DNA of 64,000 bases from Phaeosaccion multiseriatum (Eukaryota; Ochrophyta, other classes), in assembly GCA_965112735.1 (NCBI GenBank), contig OZ218962.1, positions 2,604,001 through 2,668,000 of the forward strand. The letters run 5' to 3'. Positions within the stretch are counted from its first letter, which is position 1, and the number at the start of each line of letters is the position of its first letter. The notes below the pieces were generated by a model. It ran no database searches. It was not told the origin of the DNA and saw only the letters and a list, made by a program, of their open reading frames with translations. Position numbers and translations under genes: made by a program. Below are positions 1 to 10,586 of this stretch, piece after piece.

Positions 1-1
1 G

Positions 2-496
2 GTCATCAGGTCGCGAATAAAGGCAAGAGACCACGCTATAATGGAAGCCTGGGCGCTGGGATCGCCATCGGCGGCGGCGGCGGCTGCTGCGGCTGCTGAT
101 GGTGGTGGCGGCGGCAAAGCGGAGTGTCAGGACGGTGAGGGTTGGGGAGAGACTGCTGCGCCGCCTGTGGCAACGGAGTGGCAGGACTGCTACTCTGGTC
201 GGTCAAAATCTGTGGTGGTGACTGGTTTGCAGGCCTATCGCTACACGACCACCACGGCCGCCAACCACGGCAACAACAAGGAGGATGAGGAGAGGAATGC
301 TTTTACTCATGCCTCATCTGATGCATCCCCGAGAGGAGCAATGGGACTCCGAGGCGGGGTGGTGGGGGTGGTGAGGAGGGAGAGGGCGCTGCATGAGTTC
401 CGCTATTGTCTCTTGAACGACGACGGGGCGGCTGGGGAGTGGTCAGAGGTGGTGCGACTGAAAACGCCAAAGCTCAATTCACCAAGAGTACGATGA
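2..496 (+). CDS. 3' end of a fibronectin type III-like protein (partial)
   Basis: The frame is open from the left edge of the window to a stop at 494-496, so this is the end of a gene that starts outside. The Met at 41 is probably internal, because codons before it are also open. The C-terminus reads FRYCLLNDDGAAGEWSEVV followed by LKTP, which resembles the last two strands of a fibronectin type III domain (a Tyr-rich strand, a GxWS turn and a terminal TP). An Ala/Gly low-complexity insert lies near residues 18-40. Such domains usually mediate protein-protein or surface contacts. The family call rests only on this short C-terminal pattern; the rest of the protein is not visible. Confidence 0.45.
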   Translation, partial: VIRSRIKARDHAIMEAWALGSPSAAAAAAAAADGGGGGKAECQDGEGWGETAAPPVATEWQDCYSGRSKSVVVTGLQAYRYTTTTAANHGNNKEDEERNAFTHASSDASPRGAMGLRGGVVGVVRRERALHEFRYCLLNDDGAAGEWSEVVRLKTPKLNSPRVR

Positions 497-866
497 TCAA
501 GTACTTATCGTTCTCACCGGAGAAGAATTTAATAAACTGAACCGAAATTGAGTTACTAATGCGTGTATTGTTTCGTAGTCTTATAATACAACCGCAGACC
601 CCGTTCGCCAATGGACGAGGGCCCACACCTACACCCGAAGTACATGCAAGAGGTACCATAGTCTTATCAAACACCTCAATTAACAATTGACACTTATAGC
701 CCTCCCCCCGGCCCTTCAAGCGGCAACGACAAGGGGTACTCTGCTGCCCTCGGGAGTGGGGGATGTTGACCCCCTCAAACATACCGAGATGCATGTAAAT
801 ATACGCCGCCGTAGGCCACCTTCCTTCTACCGCCTTCTACCTCCTCACCACGAGGTCGCAGAAGCC
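497..866. other. Convergent intergenic region
   Basis: 370 bases between two convergent genes. It is less biased in composition than the flanking exons. I see no RNA gene or credible ORF; it should hold the two 3' UTRs. Confidence 0.5.
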
Positions 867-3800
867 TCAGCAGATGGGTGCAAATGCCCGTTCGTCGGGC
901 ATCGCTGCTGCGCCCACACCACTAGCAGTAGTGCTGTCGTCGTACTCCCGTATCACCAACTGCTGCTGCTCCACCCCCTCCTCCTCCATCTCCTGTAGGC
1001 AAAGGAGCACCTTGTCGTGCTGCCCTGTCTGCCCGTATGCCTCTAGCATGGCGCTGTAGCAGAAGGAATTGAGGCGTATACCCCTCTCTCGCATGTGCTC
1101 CCCAAGCTCTACCACCCGTCCGTGCTGACTCGCCCTGCTGCACGCCTTCATTGCTGCCGTATAGCACACAATGTTGGGCTTCTGTATCACCAATTGCTGC
1201 GGCTGCTGCTGCTGCTCCTGCTCAGCCGCCTCCATACTGTGCAAGATCTCCAATGCCCTTTTGCACTCGCCGGCCCGACCACAAGCATCGATGGCGATGC
1301 TAAAGCTGAACACATCTGGCTGTGCTCCCTTGTTCGCTGCCGCATCACCTCCCCCCCCTCCTGCCGCTGGAACTGATGCTGGTGCTGGTGCTGCTGGTGC
1401 TGGTGCTGGTGCTGGTGCTGATGCTGCTACTCCTGGTGGTGCTGCTACTTCACCGCCCATCTCCCCAAAGAGATCCAGCCCCTCTCCCATAAACCCCTCA
1501 AATAGCCCGAAAGCCCCTTGCTCCTGCCCCCCCTGCTGCTGCATCTCCGCAAGCAGGTCCAGCGTGACCTCCCATTGCCCTGCCTTACCAAAAGCATCCA
1601 TCACACAGTTGTACAGCAAGGTCGTGGGTTCGAAACCATATCTCTGCTGCATCTCCGTCAGGAGACGCAAGGCTCTTTGCGGCTGGCCGCTCTTGCTGCA
1701 CGCAGTGATGGCCTTTCTAAAACTGTGCATGTCCGGCCGTAGAGAACGCACAGCTCTCCCTCCTCCTCCTCCTCCTCCTCCTCCTCCTCCTCCTTCTCCT
1801 CCTCCTCCTCCTCCTCCTCCTCCTCCTCCTCCTCCTCCTCGTCGTCGTCGTCCTCCTCCTCCTTGTGCTGCTGGTACTCCTGCTGCTGCTTGGTCTTCTC
1901 CACCAGCAGCACAGCCTCGCTGCTCCTCCTCCTCTTCGTTCTCTTGCACGCGAAGTTCTCTCATCACCAGCAACACCTCATCATACCTCGCTGCCTTACT
2001 GCACGCATCCAACGCGCTGCAGTAGCTGATAATGTCCGGGCGAATCCTGCCGTCGTCGCCAACAGGAGTAGCAGTAGCGTCGTTCGGAGCACCAGCATCA
2101 GCATCAGCATCACCATTATTATCAGCAGCAGCAAGACGGGCAAAATCCACCCCTCGCATTTCCCCGAGGAGGTCGAGCGCTGTCTGGTAATCGCCCGCCT
2201 TCCCACAGGCCGCAATCGCAATGTTGTAAGAGGTTACGTTTGGTTGAACGGTACCACAGCTGCCGACCCCACCCTTCCTCTCTCCTCCTCCTGCTCCTCC
2301 TGCTGCTGCTGCTGCTGCTGCCCCCTGCCCCTTCTGCCCCTCCTCCTCCAACTGCTGCTGCTGCTGCTGCTGCTGCTGTGTCTCCTTCATCTCCCTGAGC
2401 AGCTCCAGCACCACAAGGTGTTTCCCTGCCTTGCCACATGCGTCCATTGCGGCGTGGAAACTCACTGTATCCGGTCCGAGCCCTCTCGATTCACTCTTGC
2501 GTAACTCGGCAAGCAGCGAGAGTACAGGCTCGTACTGTTTCGCGGCCCCGCAAGCGCGCATGGCACAATTGTAGCAGTAGCGCATATCTGTCGCAGTCAA
2601 CACAACACGGCCGCTCCTCCCGACCCCGCCCCCTCGCCGCCGCCACCAGCCCTGATCCCGACCCTGACCCTGACCCTGACCCTTGCCCTTGCTCTTGCCC
2701 TGACTCCGCTGGCCCTGACGCTGGCCCTGACCCTGCTCCTTCCACTTGTTCTTCACCTCCCGCAAGAGGTCGAGTGCTTGGAGGTACCGCCCGGCCTCTC
2801 CATATGCCCGAATGGCAGTACTATAGGTAACGGCATCAGGCTCCATGCCGCTCTCGCTCAGCTCCTTGAGAAGGTTTGTCACTCCAGTCTCTACCCGCTG
2901 CGCCACCCCCCCCCCCCCCCCCCCCTCCTCCTCCTCCTCCTCCTCCTCCTCCTCCTCCTCCTCTTCCTCCTCCTTCTCCTTCTCCTTCTCCACCTCCTTC
3001 TCCACCACCACCACCACCACCACCCTTGCCCATGCCTCCGTAGGCCGCCATCGCGATATTGAAGGTGATCCGATCGGGACGCAGGAGAGTCCTTCCCCTC
3101 TTCTTGCTCTGCCCCTGCCTTCTCGCACTGCTACTGCCGCCTTCACTCTGCCCTACTACAGGTTCAGTGGTGCTGCTGGTGCAGCTGGTCATGTCTCTCA
3201 TTAGCCTCAGGGCCGCTTCGTTCTCTCCCGCCCTCACGCACGCCTTCATCGCAGTGTTGATGGAAACAATGTCGGGCACGATGCCCTCACCACCGCCAGC
3301 AACATCAACGTCCGACACGAGGCGTGCGGCACCTTCGGCAGAAGGAGAAGGAGAAGAAACAGCAGCAGAAGCAGAAGCAGAAGCAGTCGAAGAAGAAACT
3401 CTCGGTCCTCTTCCTCCCGCTCCTGCTCCCCCTCCCTCCCACATCTCGTCCAGCAACTCTAGCGCTCTCTCCCACTGCCCAGCCCTGCCACAAGCGTCCA
3501 TGGCGGTGTTGAAGTTCACCACGGAGGGAGACAGCCCGTGCCGCCGCATGTCTCCCAGCAGATGCACCGCCCTGTCAAACTGGCCGGCCCTACCGCAGGC
3601 AAGAATGACGTTGTTGTACACGATCGAGTCGGGGCGGTAGTCGTGCGTGTCCCACAGCTGCTGCTGTCGTCGCCGTCGATGCTGCTGTTGCTGCTGCTGT
3701 CCCTGCGGCCGCCGCTGCTGCCGTAGCTGCTGCTGCAGCAGCTCTTTCCCCCCTGCCCGCCTCCGCGCCTGCTGCTGTAGCACCAAGTGATGCATCTCAC

Positions 3801-5199
3801 CAAGGAGCGCCAAGGCCAGGTCGGCATCCCCCATCCGCCCGCAGGCCTCAATCACAGCCTTGAGGCATGCCGCAGTCAGCTCAATAGGCAGCGCCCCCCC
3901 CCCGTTCTCCTTTCCCCCCTTCTTCCCTCCTTTCTTACCACCTTGTCCGACCTGAACTCGCCTTTCACCACCACCATTGCCTGAGCCTGGGCTGGGGCTC
4001 TGTTTGCCCCCTGAGTCGCGCAAATGTCGAATGACGGAGACCATCTCCCCGTACTTTCCCGCCCTTCCGCAGGCATTCGTTGCCGCATCATAACTGTAGC
4101 AGTCCGGGATCAGCCTTCCCCCAGGGGACCGCTCCATCTCCTTCAGCAGGGCCAGCGTAACGTCGTACTGGCCGGCCTTGCCGCAAGCATCCATCGCGGC
4201 ATTGTACGTCACCGCGGTTACAAGGCGGCCGCCTTGCTTTCCTCTCTTCCCCCCTGTATCACCAACTACCGCATCTATCGCTTTCATTTCGCGCAGCAAC
4301 GCCAAAGCGCCCTTCCACCTCCCGTGCCTCCCCAGCGCCGTGATGGAGGCGTTGTAGATTCTCTCGTTGAGCAGAGGCACGCCAGACCGCCTCGCATTCT
4401 CCAGCGCCACGGCAACTCCTCTCCAGTCCTCTCCTACACTCCGCATCCCTCCTGCTCCTCCTCCTCCACCTCCTCCTCCTGCTGCTGCTGCTGCTGTATC
4501 ACCAACTGCCGACCCTGCCTTCCTGCGGTTGGCCTTCCCCTTCCTCCCCAGCTCCTGGATGTGGGTGAGGAGAGCGATCTGCGCATGGTTAAGTACGTTA
4601 GCCGGCACTGGCACACCCGCTTCCTGGGCATCCTTCAGTGCCATTAGGACGTCTTCCCAGTCGTTTCCCCTCATCACCCCTAAGCGCTGCCGCACTTTTC
4701 GCCGCTGCTCCTCCTCCTGATCCAGCGCCACCAATTGCTGCCGCCGCGCTTCTCGCCGTTGCCTCTCATCCTGAGTCTGCTCCTCTTCTCCTTGGGATTC
4801 GTCCCGGGCTGCAGGCATGGCCCATATGCCTCCTCTATCCAGCAAGGAGCCCACGCAAGAGGGTGATGGTGATGATGGTCGAGGAGGCACCTGGAGCCCC
4901 CTCATTCCCCCACCAGCACCACTGCCACTGAAGATTCCGCGACTTCCCCCTCTTTGTCCTGCAGGCGTCTGAGAAGTCAATACTAACGCTCTCTCCCCTC
5001 CTGCTTCACTCCCCAATCTCCTCCTCCGCCTCCTCCCCCCCTTTCCGCCGTTGCTGCTGCTGCCGGTGCTGTAGCTCGTACCGAAAGGGCTCGCCCCAGC
5101 CGCAGCCACATTAGTAGAAGAATCACCAGGACGCGGACCTGTGGGGCACACAAAGGCCACCCCTGCAATTGATGGTGCATGATGAAGGAGTGGCCCCAT
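867..5199 (-). CDS. Large pentatricopeptide repeat (PPR) protein, split by a homopolymer frameshift
   Basis: Two overlapping minus-strand frames (5199 to 2836 and 3146 to 867) together encode about 18 P-type PPR motifs of the form VTYNAAMDACGKAGQY...ALLxEMxxxxxxPD. The last motif of the upstream frame (RITFNIAMAAYGGMGKG) is completed downstream by LLKELSESGMEPD, so they are one gene. The frames must change inside a Gly/Glu-coding tract that contains a run of 20 C at 2906-2925. The first Met is at 5199; in-frame stops lie just upstream. The N-terminus (SIAGVAFVCPT) could be an organelle presequence, since PPR proteins of this size normally bind organellar RNA. Poly-Gln, poly-Gly, Gly-Gln and Ala-Pro tracts separate many motifs. 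Recognition of PPRs is firm; the target RNA and the exact frame junction are not known. Confidence 0.85.
948..970 (-). repeat. TTGGTGATAC motif site 1 (PPR exon)
   Basis: The sense (minus) strand reads CAGCAGCAGTTGGTGATACG. Here the motif is read in the QQLVIRE frame, different from most other sites. Confidence 0.7.
1182..1200 (-). repeat. TTGGTGATAC motif site 2 (PPR exon)
   Basis: Sense strand GCAGCAATTGGTGATACAG, one base from consensus, read as QQLVIQKP. It sits next to a CAG-rich polyglutamine tract. Confidence 0.7.
2906..2925. repeat. C20 homopolymer at the PPR frame junction
   Basis: Twenty C (20 G in the sense strand) directly followed by a long CTC array. The two halves of the PPR gene are in different frames on either side; a length change of one or two bases here would join them. 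It may be an assembly error, a true frameshift or a length polymorphism. Confidence 0.75.
4254..4272 (-). repeat. TTGGTGATAC motif site 3 (PPR exon)
   Basis: Sense strand GCGGTAGTTGGTGATACAG, read as AVVGDTGG, in a linker between PPR motifs. Confidence 0.7.
4491..4510 (-). repeat. TTGGTGATAC motif site 4 (PPR exon)
   Basis: Sense strand CGGCAGTTGGTGATACAGCA followed by more GCA codons, read as AVGDTAAAAA, in a linker between PPR motifs. Confidence 0.75.
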
Positions 5200-5389
5200 T
5201 TCCTACTACTACTCCAGCTACTTCTACCACTACTGCATCTACGGCTATTGCACTATTACTGCAGCTTCTCTGCCGCTGTACACCACATCAGCGGGACGAA
5301 ACTTGTAGGAATCTTTGCACGTTGGTGCTCCGAGGTACTGAGAGCTGGCGACGAATGATGACGATCTGATAACACAAAAAGAAGAAAAA
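5200..5389. promoter_or_regulatory. Divergent promoter region, PPR / FNIP gene 1
   Basis: 190 bases separate the start of the minus-strand PPR gene from the start of the plus-strand FNIP gene. Both promoters must lie here or inside 5' UTRs. I see no clear TATA box; an A-rich stretch (about 5370-5390) precedes the FNIP start. Confidence 0.45.
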
Positions 5390-6937
5390 ATGACAACGAC
5401 CAATGAAGGGAAGGTAGGCAGCTTGACTGAGGAGGGGCAGTCTCGTTCGGCATTGCCAGAGAGTAAGGCTGTAAGAGCGGCCTTGAGAACTGTGGCGTGC
5501 CTCTTCCCCAGCAAAGCTCTGTGGGGAGTGTGCAAGGAGGTCGATGACGCCACCTCCCGCACTCTGGTGATCAACGCCGCAATGCCGGATTGCGTGAAGC
5601 TTCGGATGCTGAGTATGATACAGCAGCAGCAGGGACAAGAGAAGAGATGTAGTCCAGCATCTTCTTCTCCGACTGAAACAAAAAGGCCAGCAAAGGCGGG
5701 GGCTCGAAGGTCGGGGAGGACGCGGGCGAAGCAGACTGAGCAGCAGGAGGACCAGCTTGTGAAAATGCAGCGGGGTGAAGAAGCTGTGGCAGGGTCATTT
5801 CGCGTGGCGGCTGTGATGCTTGGCCTCCGATACCCACATTCAAGGGACAAGGGCATGCAAGTGGCAGACAAGGCTCTCGTTACGAAGGTACTGGCGCTGT
5901 TACCAGCATCAGTCAAGCGTGTGCTCTTTTCCGACTCTTTCAATCAGCCGAAGATACGCCTGCCCGGCACAGTGGAAGAAGTGCGTTTCGGAAGAGCTTT
6001 TAATAGGAGCATCGCTCTTCCTGCCTCGCTCAAGAAGATTGAGTTTGGGTTTGCCTTTAATTCCTCTCTGCTGGACCTTCCTGCTTCTGTGAAGAAGATT
6101 ACGTTTGGTTATCACTTCAATCAGCACGTGGTCCTTCCTGATGGTGTGGAGGAGGTGGTGATGGGCCGTGACTTTAATCACCCTCTGGACCTGCCCGCCT
6201 CTCTGAAGAGCCTCAAGTTTGAGGGGTTATCGAACTTCAATCAGCACCTGGTCCTTCCTTGTGGCGTGGAGGAGGTGGAGATGGGAGGTGACTTTAACCT
6301 CCCGTTGGACCTTCCTGCCTCACTGAAGAAGATTCGATTCGATGGATACTCGAAGTTCAATCAGCACGTGGTCCTTCCTTGCGGTGTGGAGGACGTGTGG
6401 ATGGGGACAGACTTTAACTTCCCCCTGGACCTACCTGCCTCGATAAAGAAGATCAGACTTGGCGAGAACTTCAATCAGCACATGAACCTTCCTTTTGGAG
6501 TGGAGGACGTGCGGCTGGGGTGTGACTTTAACCTCCCTCTGGAACTGCCTGCCTCCCTAAGAAAGATCTGGTTCAGCACAAATTTCAATCAGCACCTAGT
6601 CCTTCCTACTGGCGTTGAGGAGGTGTTGATGGGGGAAGACTTTAACCTCCCTCTGGAGCTGCCTGCCTCGCTGAAGGAGATCAGGTTTTACAGCGATTCG
6701 AAGTTCAATCAGCAGCTGGTCCTTCCCTGTGGTGTGGAGGAGGTGGTGATGGGGGAGTACTTTAACCTCCCTCTGCAGCTGCCTGCTTCTCTGCGGATTC
6801 TTGAGCTGGGGTCGGATTACACCTGTCCTTTGGAGAGCCTGCCTGCGGGCCTAAGGAAGCTCAAGGTTGGGATGCACTACCCTCTACCGACAGATCTACC
6901 CGAAGGGCTTGAGGTGGAAAGATCGGCTATACAGTGA
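5390..6937 (+). CDS. FNIP-repeat (leucine-rich-like) protein 1
   Basis: Single-exon frame of 515 residues. Residues 24-82 form an N-terminal module (LFPSKALWGVCKEVDDAT...MLSMIQQQQ) shared with the second FNIP gene at 20132, possibly an F-box-like or scaffold domain. From about residue 185 there are roughly 14 FNIP half-repeats of the type FNQHLVLPCGVEEVxMG and DFNLPLDLPASLKKIRF, paired with a period near 41 residues. They are followed by a distinct cap (YTCPLESLPAGLRKLKVG...LPTDLPEGLEVE), also present in the other gene. FNIP repeats form elongated beta-rich solenoids; a substrate or partner cannot be told from sequence. The start is chosen because the ATG at 5390 follows an A-rich leader. Confidence 0.85.
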   Translation: MTTTNEGKVGSLTEEGQSRSALPESKAVRAALRTVACLFPSKALWGVCKEVDDATSRTLVINAAMPDCVKLRMLSMIQQQQGQEKRCSPASSSPTETKRPAKAGARRSGRTRAKQTEQQEDQLVKMQRGEEAVAGSFRVAAVMLGLRYPHSRDKGMQVADKALVTKVLALLPASVKRVLFSDSFNQPKIRLPGTVEEVRFGRAFNRSIALPASLKKIEFGFAFNSSLLDLPASVKKITFGYHFNQHVVLPDGVEEVVMGRDFNHPLDLPASLKSLKFEGLSNFNQHLVLPCGVEEVEMGGDFNLPLDLPASLKKIRFDGYSKFNQHVVLPCGVEDVWMGTDFNFPLDLPASIKKIRLGENFNQHMNLPFGVEDVRLGCDFNLPLELPASLRKIWFSTNFNQHLVLPTGVEEVLMGEDFNLPLELPASLKEIRFYSDSKFNQQLVLPCGVEEVVMGEYFNLPLQLPASLRILELGSDYTCPLESLPAGLRKLKVGMHYPLPTDLPEGLEVERSAIQ

Positions 6938-7650
6938 AGTTTGGGATTCCTTCCACGGTCCCGTCCGCCCGGACGGACGGACTCAACCGAGGGCGATGTT
7001 ACAACAATAATATTACAACGAGCGCAAGGACGAGAGTGAGGGACAGGAAAGTACGGCCGTGATGAAGGGGAGGAAGGCAGGGGGGGGGGACGGGTGCAGC
7101 AGAGGCGAGAGCGTGCGTGCGTACAACGTACATGCTGACGGGACAGCAGACAGGGCGATGGCAACAAATGGCATAGTCGTATCAAGGCTTTTGTGATAGA
7201 GCGCATGCAGTACGCAACAGTCCGGCCGATGTCGCCTTTCGAGACTGAGTGAGCAGCTTTGCGGACAGAGGGTGGCCACACTTGGAGAGGACAAGAGCCG
7301 TGGCCCCACCCACCCCTCAACCCATGATTGAAGAATTAAAATGTGTTTCAATACACTTAAGGTACCTCCTCCCCGGGGAGGTCCTCGTCCTCGCCCACTC
7401 TCCTTCTATCATACGAAGTATTATTTACAACGCGATCCTCTCTTGTTGTGTGTATCTCCTTCTCTCCCTCTCTCCCCGCGCGCTTCTCCCTCTCTCTTGT
7501 CTGTACAGCTGAATAATCTCTGCCACACAGTTGTATGTGTGCGCTGCGCGTCTCCTTCTCTCCCTCTTTCTCTCTCCCTCTGATGTGCTGTACAGCTCAA
7601 CCTCAACCTTCAAAACCCCCACCCACTCGAGTGAGCAGAGCTCCTCGCCC
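6938..7650. other. Convergent intergenic region with CT-rich stretch
   Basis: About 710 bases after the FNIP gene. The first 400 show no structured ORF; 7430-7600 is rich in CTCTCC runs. No RNA gene recognised. It should contain the 3' UTRs of the FNIP gene and the aminotransferase. Confidence 0.5.
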
Positions 7651-8163
7651 TCACCCTCCTCCTACCGCTGGAAACACGTCCAACATGGCCTGCTCAAAGA
7701 TGGCGAGTCCCTTATCCATATCCGCCTTGCTCATGTTGAGCGCAGGGATGAAACGCACCGTTTCAAACGTGCTGGTAGTGAGCAAAAGCATGCCTCGCTT
7801 CAGGCACGCCTTGCTGACTGCCGCTGCTGCCCCAGAGCCCGCTGGTTGGTCGAGCTCCAGCCCAACCATGAGCCCAGGCCCGCGAATGTCCAGAATAGGA
7901 AACCGTGTGCCGATTTTACCGTCGCTCCCTCCGCTGTGTGTGGTGGGGTGTGCGTGGAACAAGTCAATACGTGTACAAAGAAAGAAAGAGAGAGAGAGAG
8001 AGAAGGACAGGGAGAGAGATCGATGGTGCGAGTTAATTAACGTTGACTTCACTCCTCCCTGAGGCGTTCAGGGGCATTGCCCATATGCCCACAACCAACC
8101 TGATGCTGCCAACTCTACTACCTGGTGTCAGGTAATCAGGACGCTTCAGTCATGTATCACTCA

Positions 8164-8207
<44 letters not shown>

Positions 8208-10521
8208 CCTGATTCGGATGAGTCCTTCCCTCAGTTGGGTGGCCCTTTTGGCCACATTCTCAAGCACCTTCTCCTCCTCAAATACGTCCAGCGTAGCGCA
8301 GGCAGCGGCACACGCTACTGCATTTCCCGCGTAGGTGCCTCCCATGCTCCCTAAAGAGTGATGGAGAATTGTTTGACATATTGTTTTTTTACACACGAAG
8401 GGCGGGATTAGTACACTCCCTCGACAGGGGAAGGAAGGGTCAAGCGTGAGAGAAAGGATTGAGGCATTTCAGAATTGACGGGTTGCAAGCGTTGAGGAGG
8501 GAGCTGGAGAGGAGTATCAGGGGAAATGGAGAGAGATATGCAGTTATCAGCTCGTCACATCTTCTCCTCAAAGCCCCCCTCACCCCTTGGGGCTTGTGCC
8601 TCCCCCCCCTAGGAAGGTGACTAACCTGGGGGCTGGTGGTTGGCAAGCTCCTGACGGGTGACGATGCCTGACAGAGGCAAACCACTCGCAATGCCCTGCG
8701 TACAGAGCACCAGTGGGAAGACCGAAAAGAGAAGGGAGAGAGAACAGAGAGAGAGGAGTGTGTGTGTGAGAGACAACATAGAGGGAGGAGTGCGAGAGAG
8801 AGAAACACATAGAGGGGAGATGAGGAGAGAGAGGAGACAACAGAGCGCCTGACCGACAGAGAAAAGGGATACACAGATACACACATACATACACCGCGCA
8901 CACACACATAAAGAGGCTAGAGAGAGAGAAAAGACGGAGGTAGAGGAGCAAACGACGCCTGAGCCATCGCAACCCCCGCACAACGATAACACACTCACTC
9001 ACTCACTCACTCACTCACTCACTCACTCACTCACTCACCCACTTACCTTTGCAAACACCAGCACATCCGGAACCACCCCACTGTGTTGGCAGGCCCACAT
9101 CTTGCCTGTCCGGCCCACGCCCGTCTGCACTTCATCGAAGATGAGAAGAATGCCGTGTTTGTCGCAAATCTCCCTCAGTTGGGGCAGGAAGGAGGGCGGA
9201 GGCATGACATATCCTCCTTCGCCCTGCACCGGCTCCACAATCATCGCAGCCGTGTCCTGATTGATCCCCACCCGATGATGGTTTGGTTGATAGATATAGT
9301 TACAGTAAGAACTTGATTAGGGGGATGCGACAAGGGGGCCCTTCCCTCCCACCCCCGTCGAGGAGGGCCCACCCATATGCTCTACCTTTCCCACCCCACC
9401 CATACGATTCCATCTCATCCCACCTCTGGGGTGCACTGAGAGTGCAGCATGTTCTCGAGTCCATCGATGGAGGCGCCGCAGCAGTCCTTCCTACCCATGT
9501 GCTTCTAGTCTCACATCCCACCCATATGCTCTACTTCTCCCACCCCACCCATATGCTTCCATTTCAACCCACCTCTGGGGCGCACTGAGAGCGTAGCATG
9601 TTCTCGAGTCCTTCAATGGGGGCGCCGCAGCAGTCCTTCCCAAAGGGGCAGCCCACCTTACAGTGTGCGCAGTAGGGGAAGGGAGCTGTGTGGATGCCTC
9701 CCATAAAGGGACCGAAGCCTGCGCAGACAACAGGAGGTTACGGTGTGTATGGACGGTGGGGATGGGGGAATGGTGGAGTTTTTGTAACGCTTGTAACGCA
9801 CATTATAATATGAAGAGGGTGCGTTGGTGATGTGTTGATGTTTTGTCCTGTCTTTGTCTGCAGTTTGATTCTTGTCTTGTCTACAATGTGAGAAGGTTTT
9901 TGGAGCGTGACTAGAGGAAACGAGGAGAACACCACTCGCGCGCGAGAGGGAGGAGGGTTAGGATAGGCGAAGTTCCTTCGCAACCTCCCGAGAAACGCAC
10001 GTTCCTACGTTCACACGCACTTACTTACCGGCGGAGAAGACACTCTTGGACGTTGTTAGCGGCATGGTACCAAACGTCCTGCCGTGGTACGAGCCTACGA
10101 GGCCCCAGCGGAGGAGAAGGAGGGGGGGAGGGAGGGACATGACAATTGGGTGGGGTATGAGGGATGAGGTGTAAGCTCCTCCTCCCAGGCATGTATGTGT
10201 TTCTCAAGATATGCATTCACAGTGTTGACGAGGGAAGGGAACTCCACGGCAAATACCTCTCTTTGTGTGTATCTCTCTCTCTTTTCCTCCCCAGCTCCCT
10301 CCCCCCCCCCTCTCCCTCTCTGTCCCCCTCTCTCTGTTGCAGTGCGAAGAGCGGCCAGTGGGGAGAACAGAAACACGACAGAGCCAACGCGCAACTTCCC
10401 TAAGCCCGCTAACCGCCCAAGCTGCTCACCTTGGAACACGATGAAGTTCGGTCGCTTGGTGGCGTGGCGGGCGAGCTTCAGAGCAGACTCCACGGCATCG
10501 GCTCCACTGAAGCGACCACAC

Positions 10522-10586
<65 letters not shown>

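Noticed and set aside
2657-2720. CCCTGA-type hexamer runs (also near 30361-30400 and 56140-56165) as interstitial telomere repeats
   Set aside because: The unit is CCCTGA and not CCCTAA, and at 2657 it encodes a Gly-Gln tract of the PPR protein.
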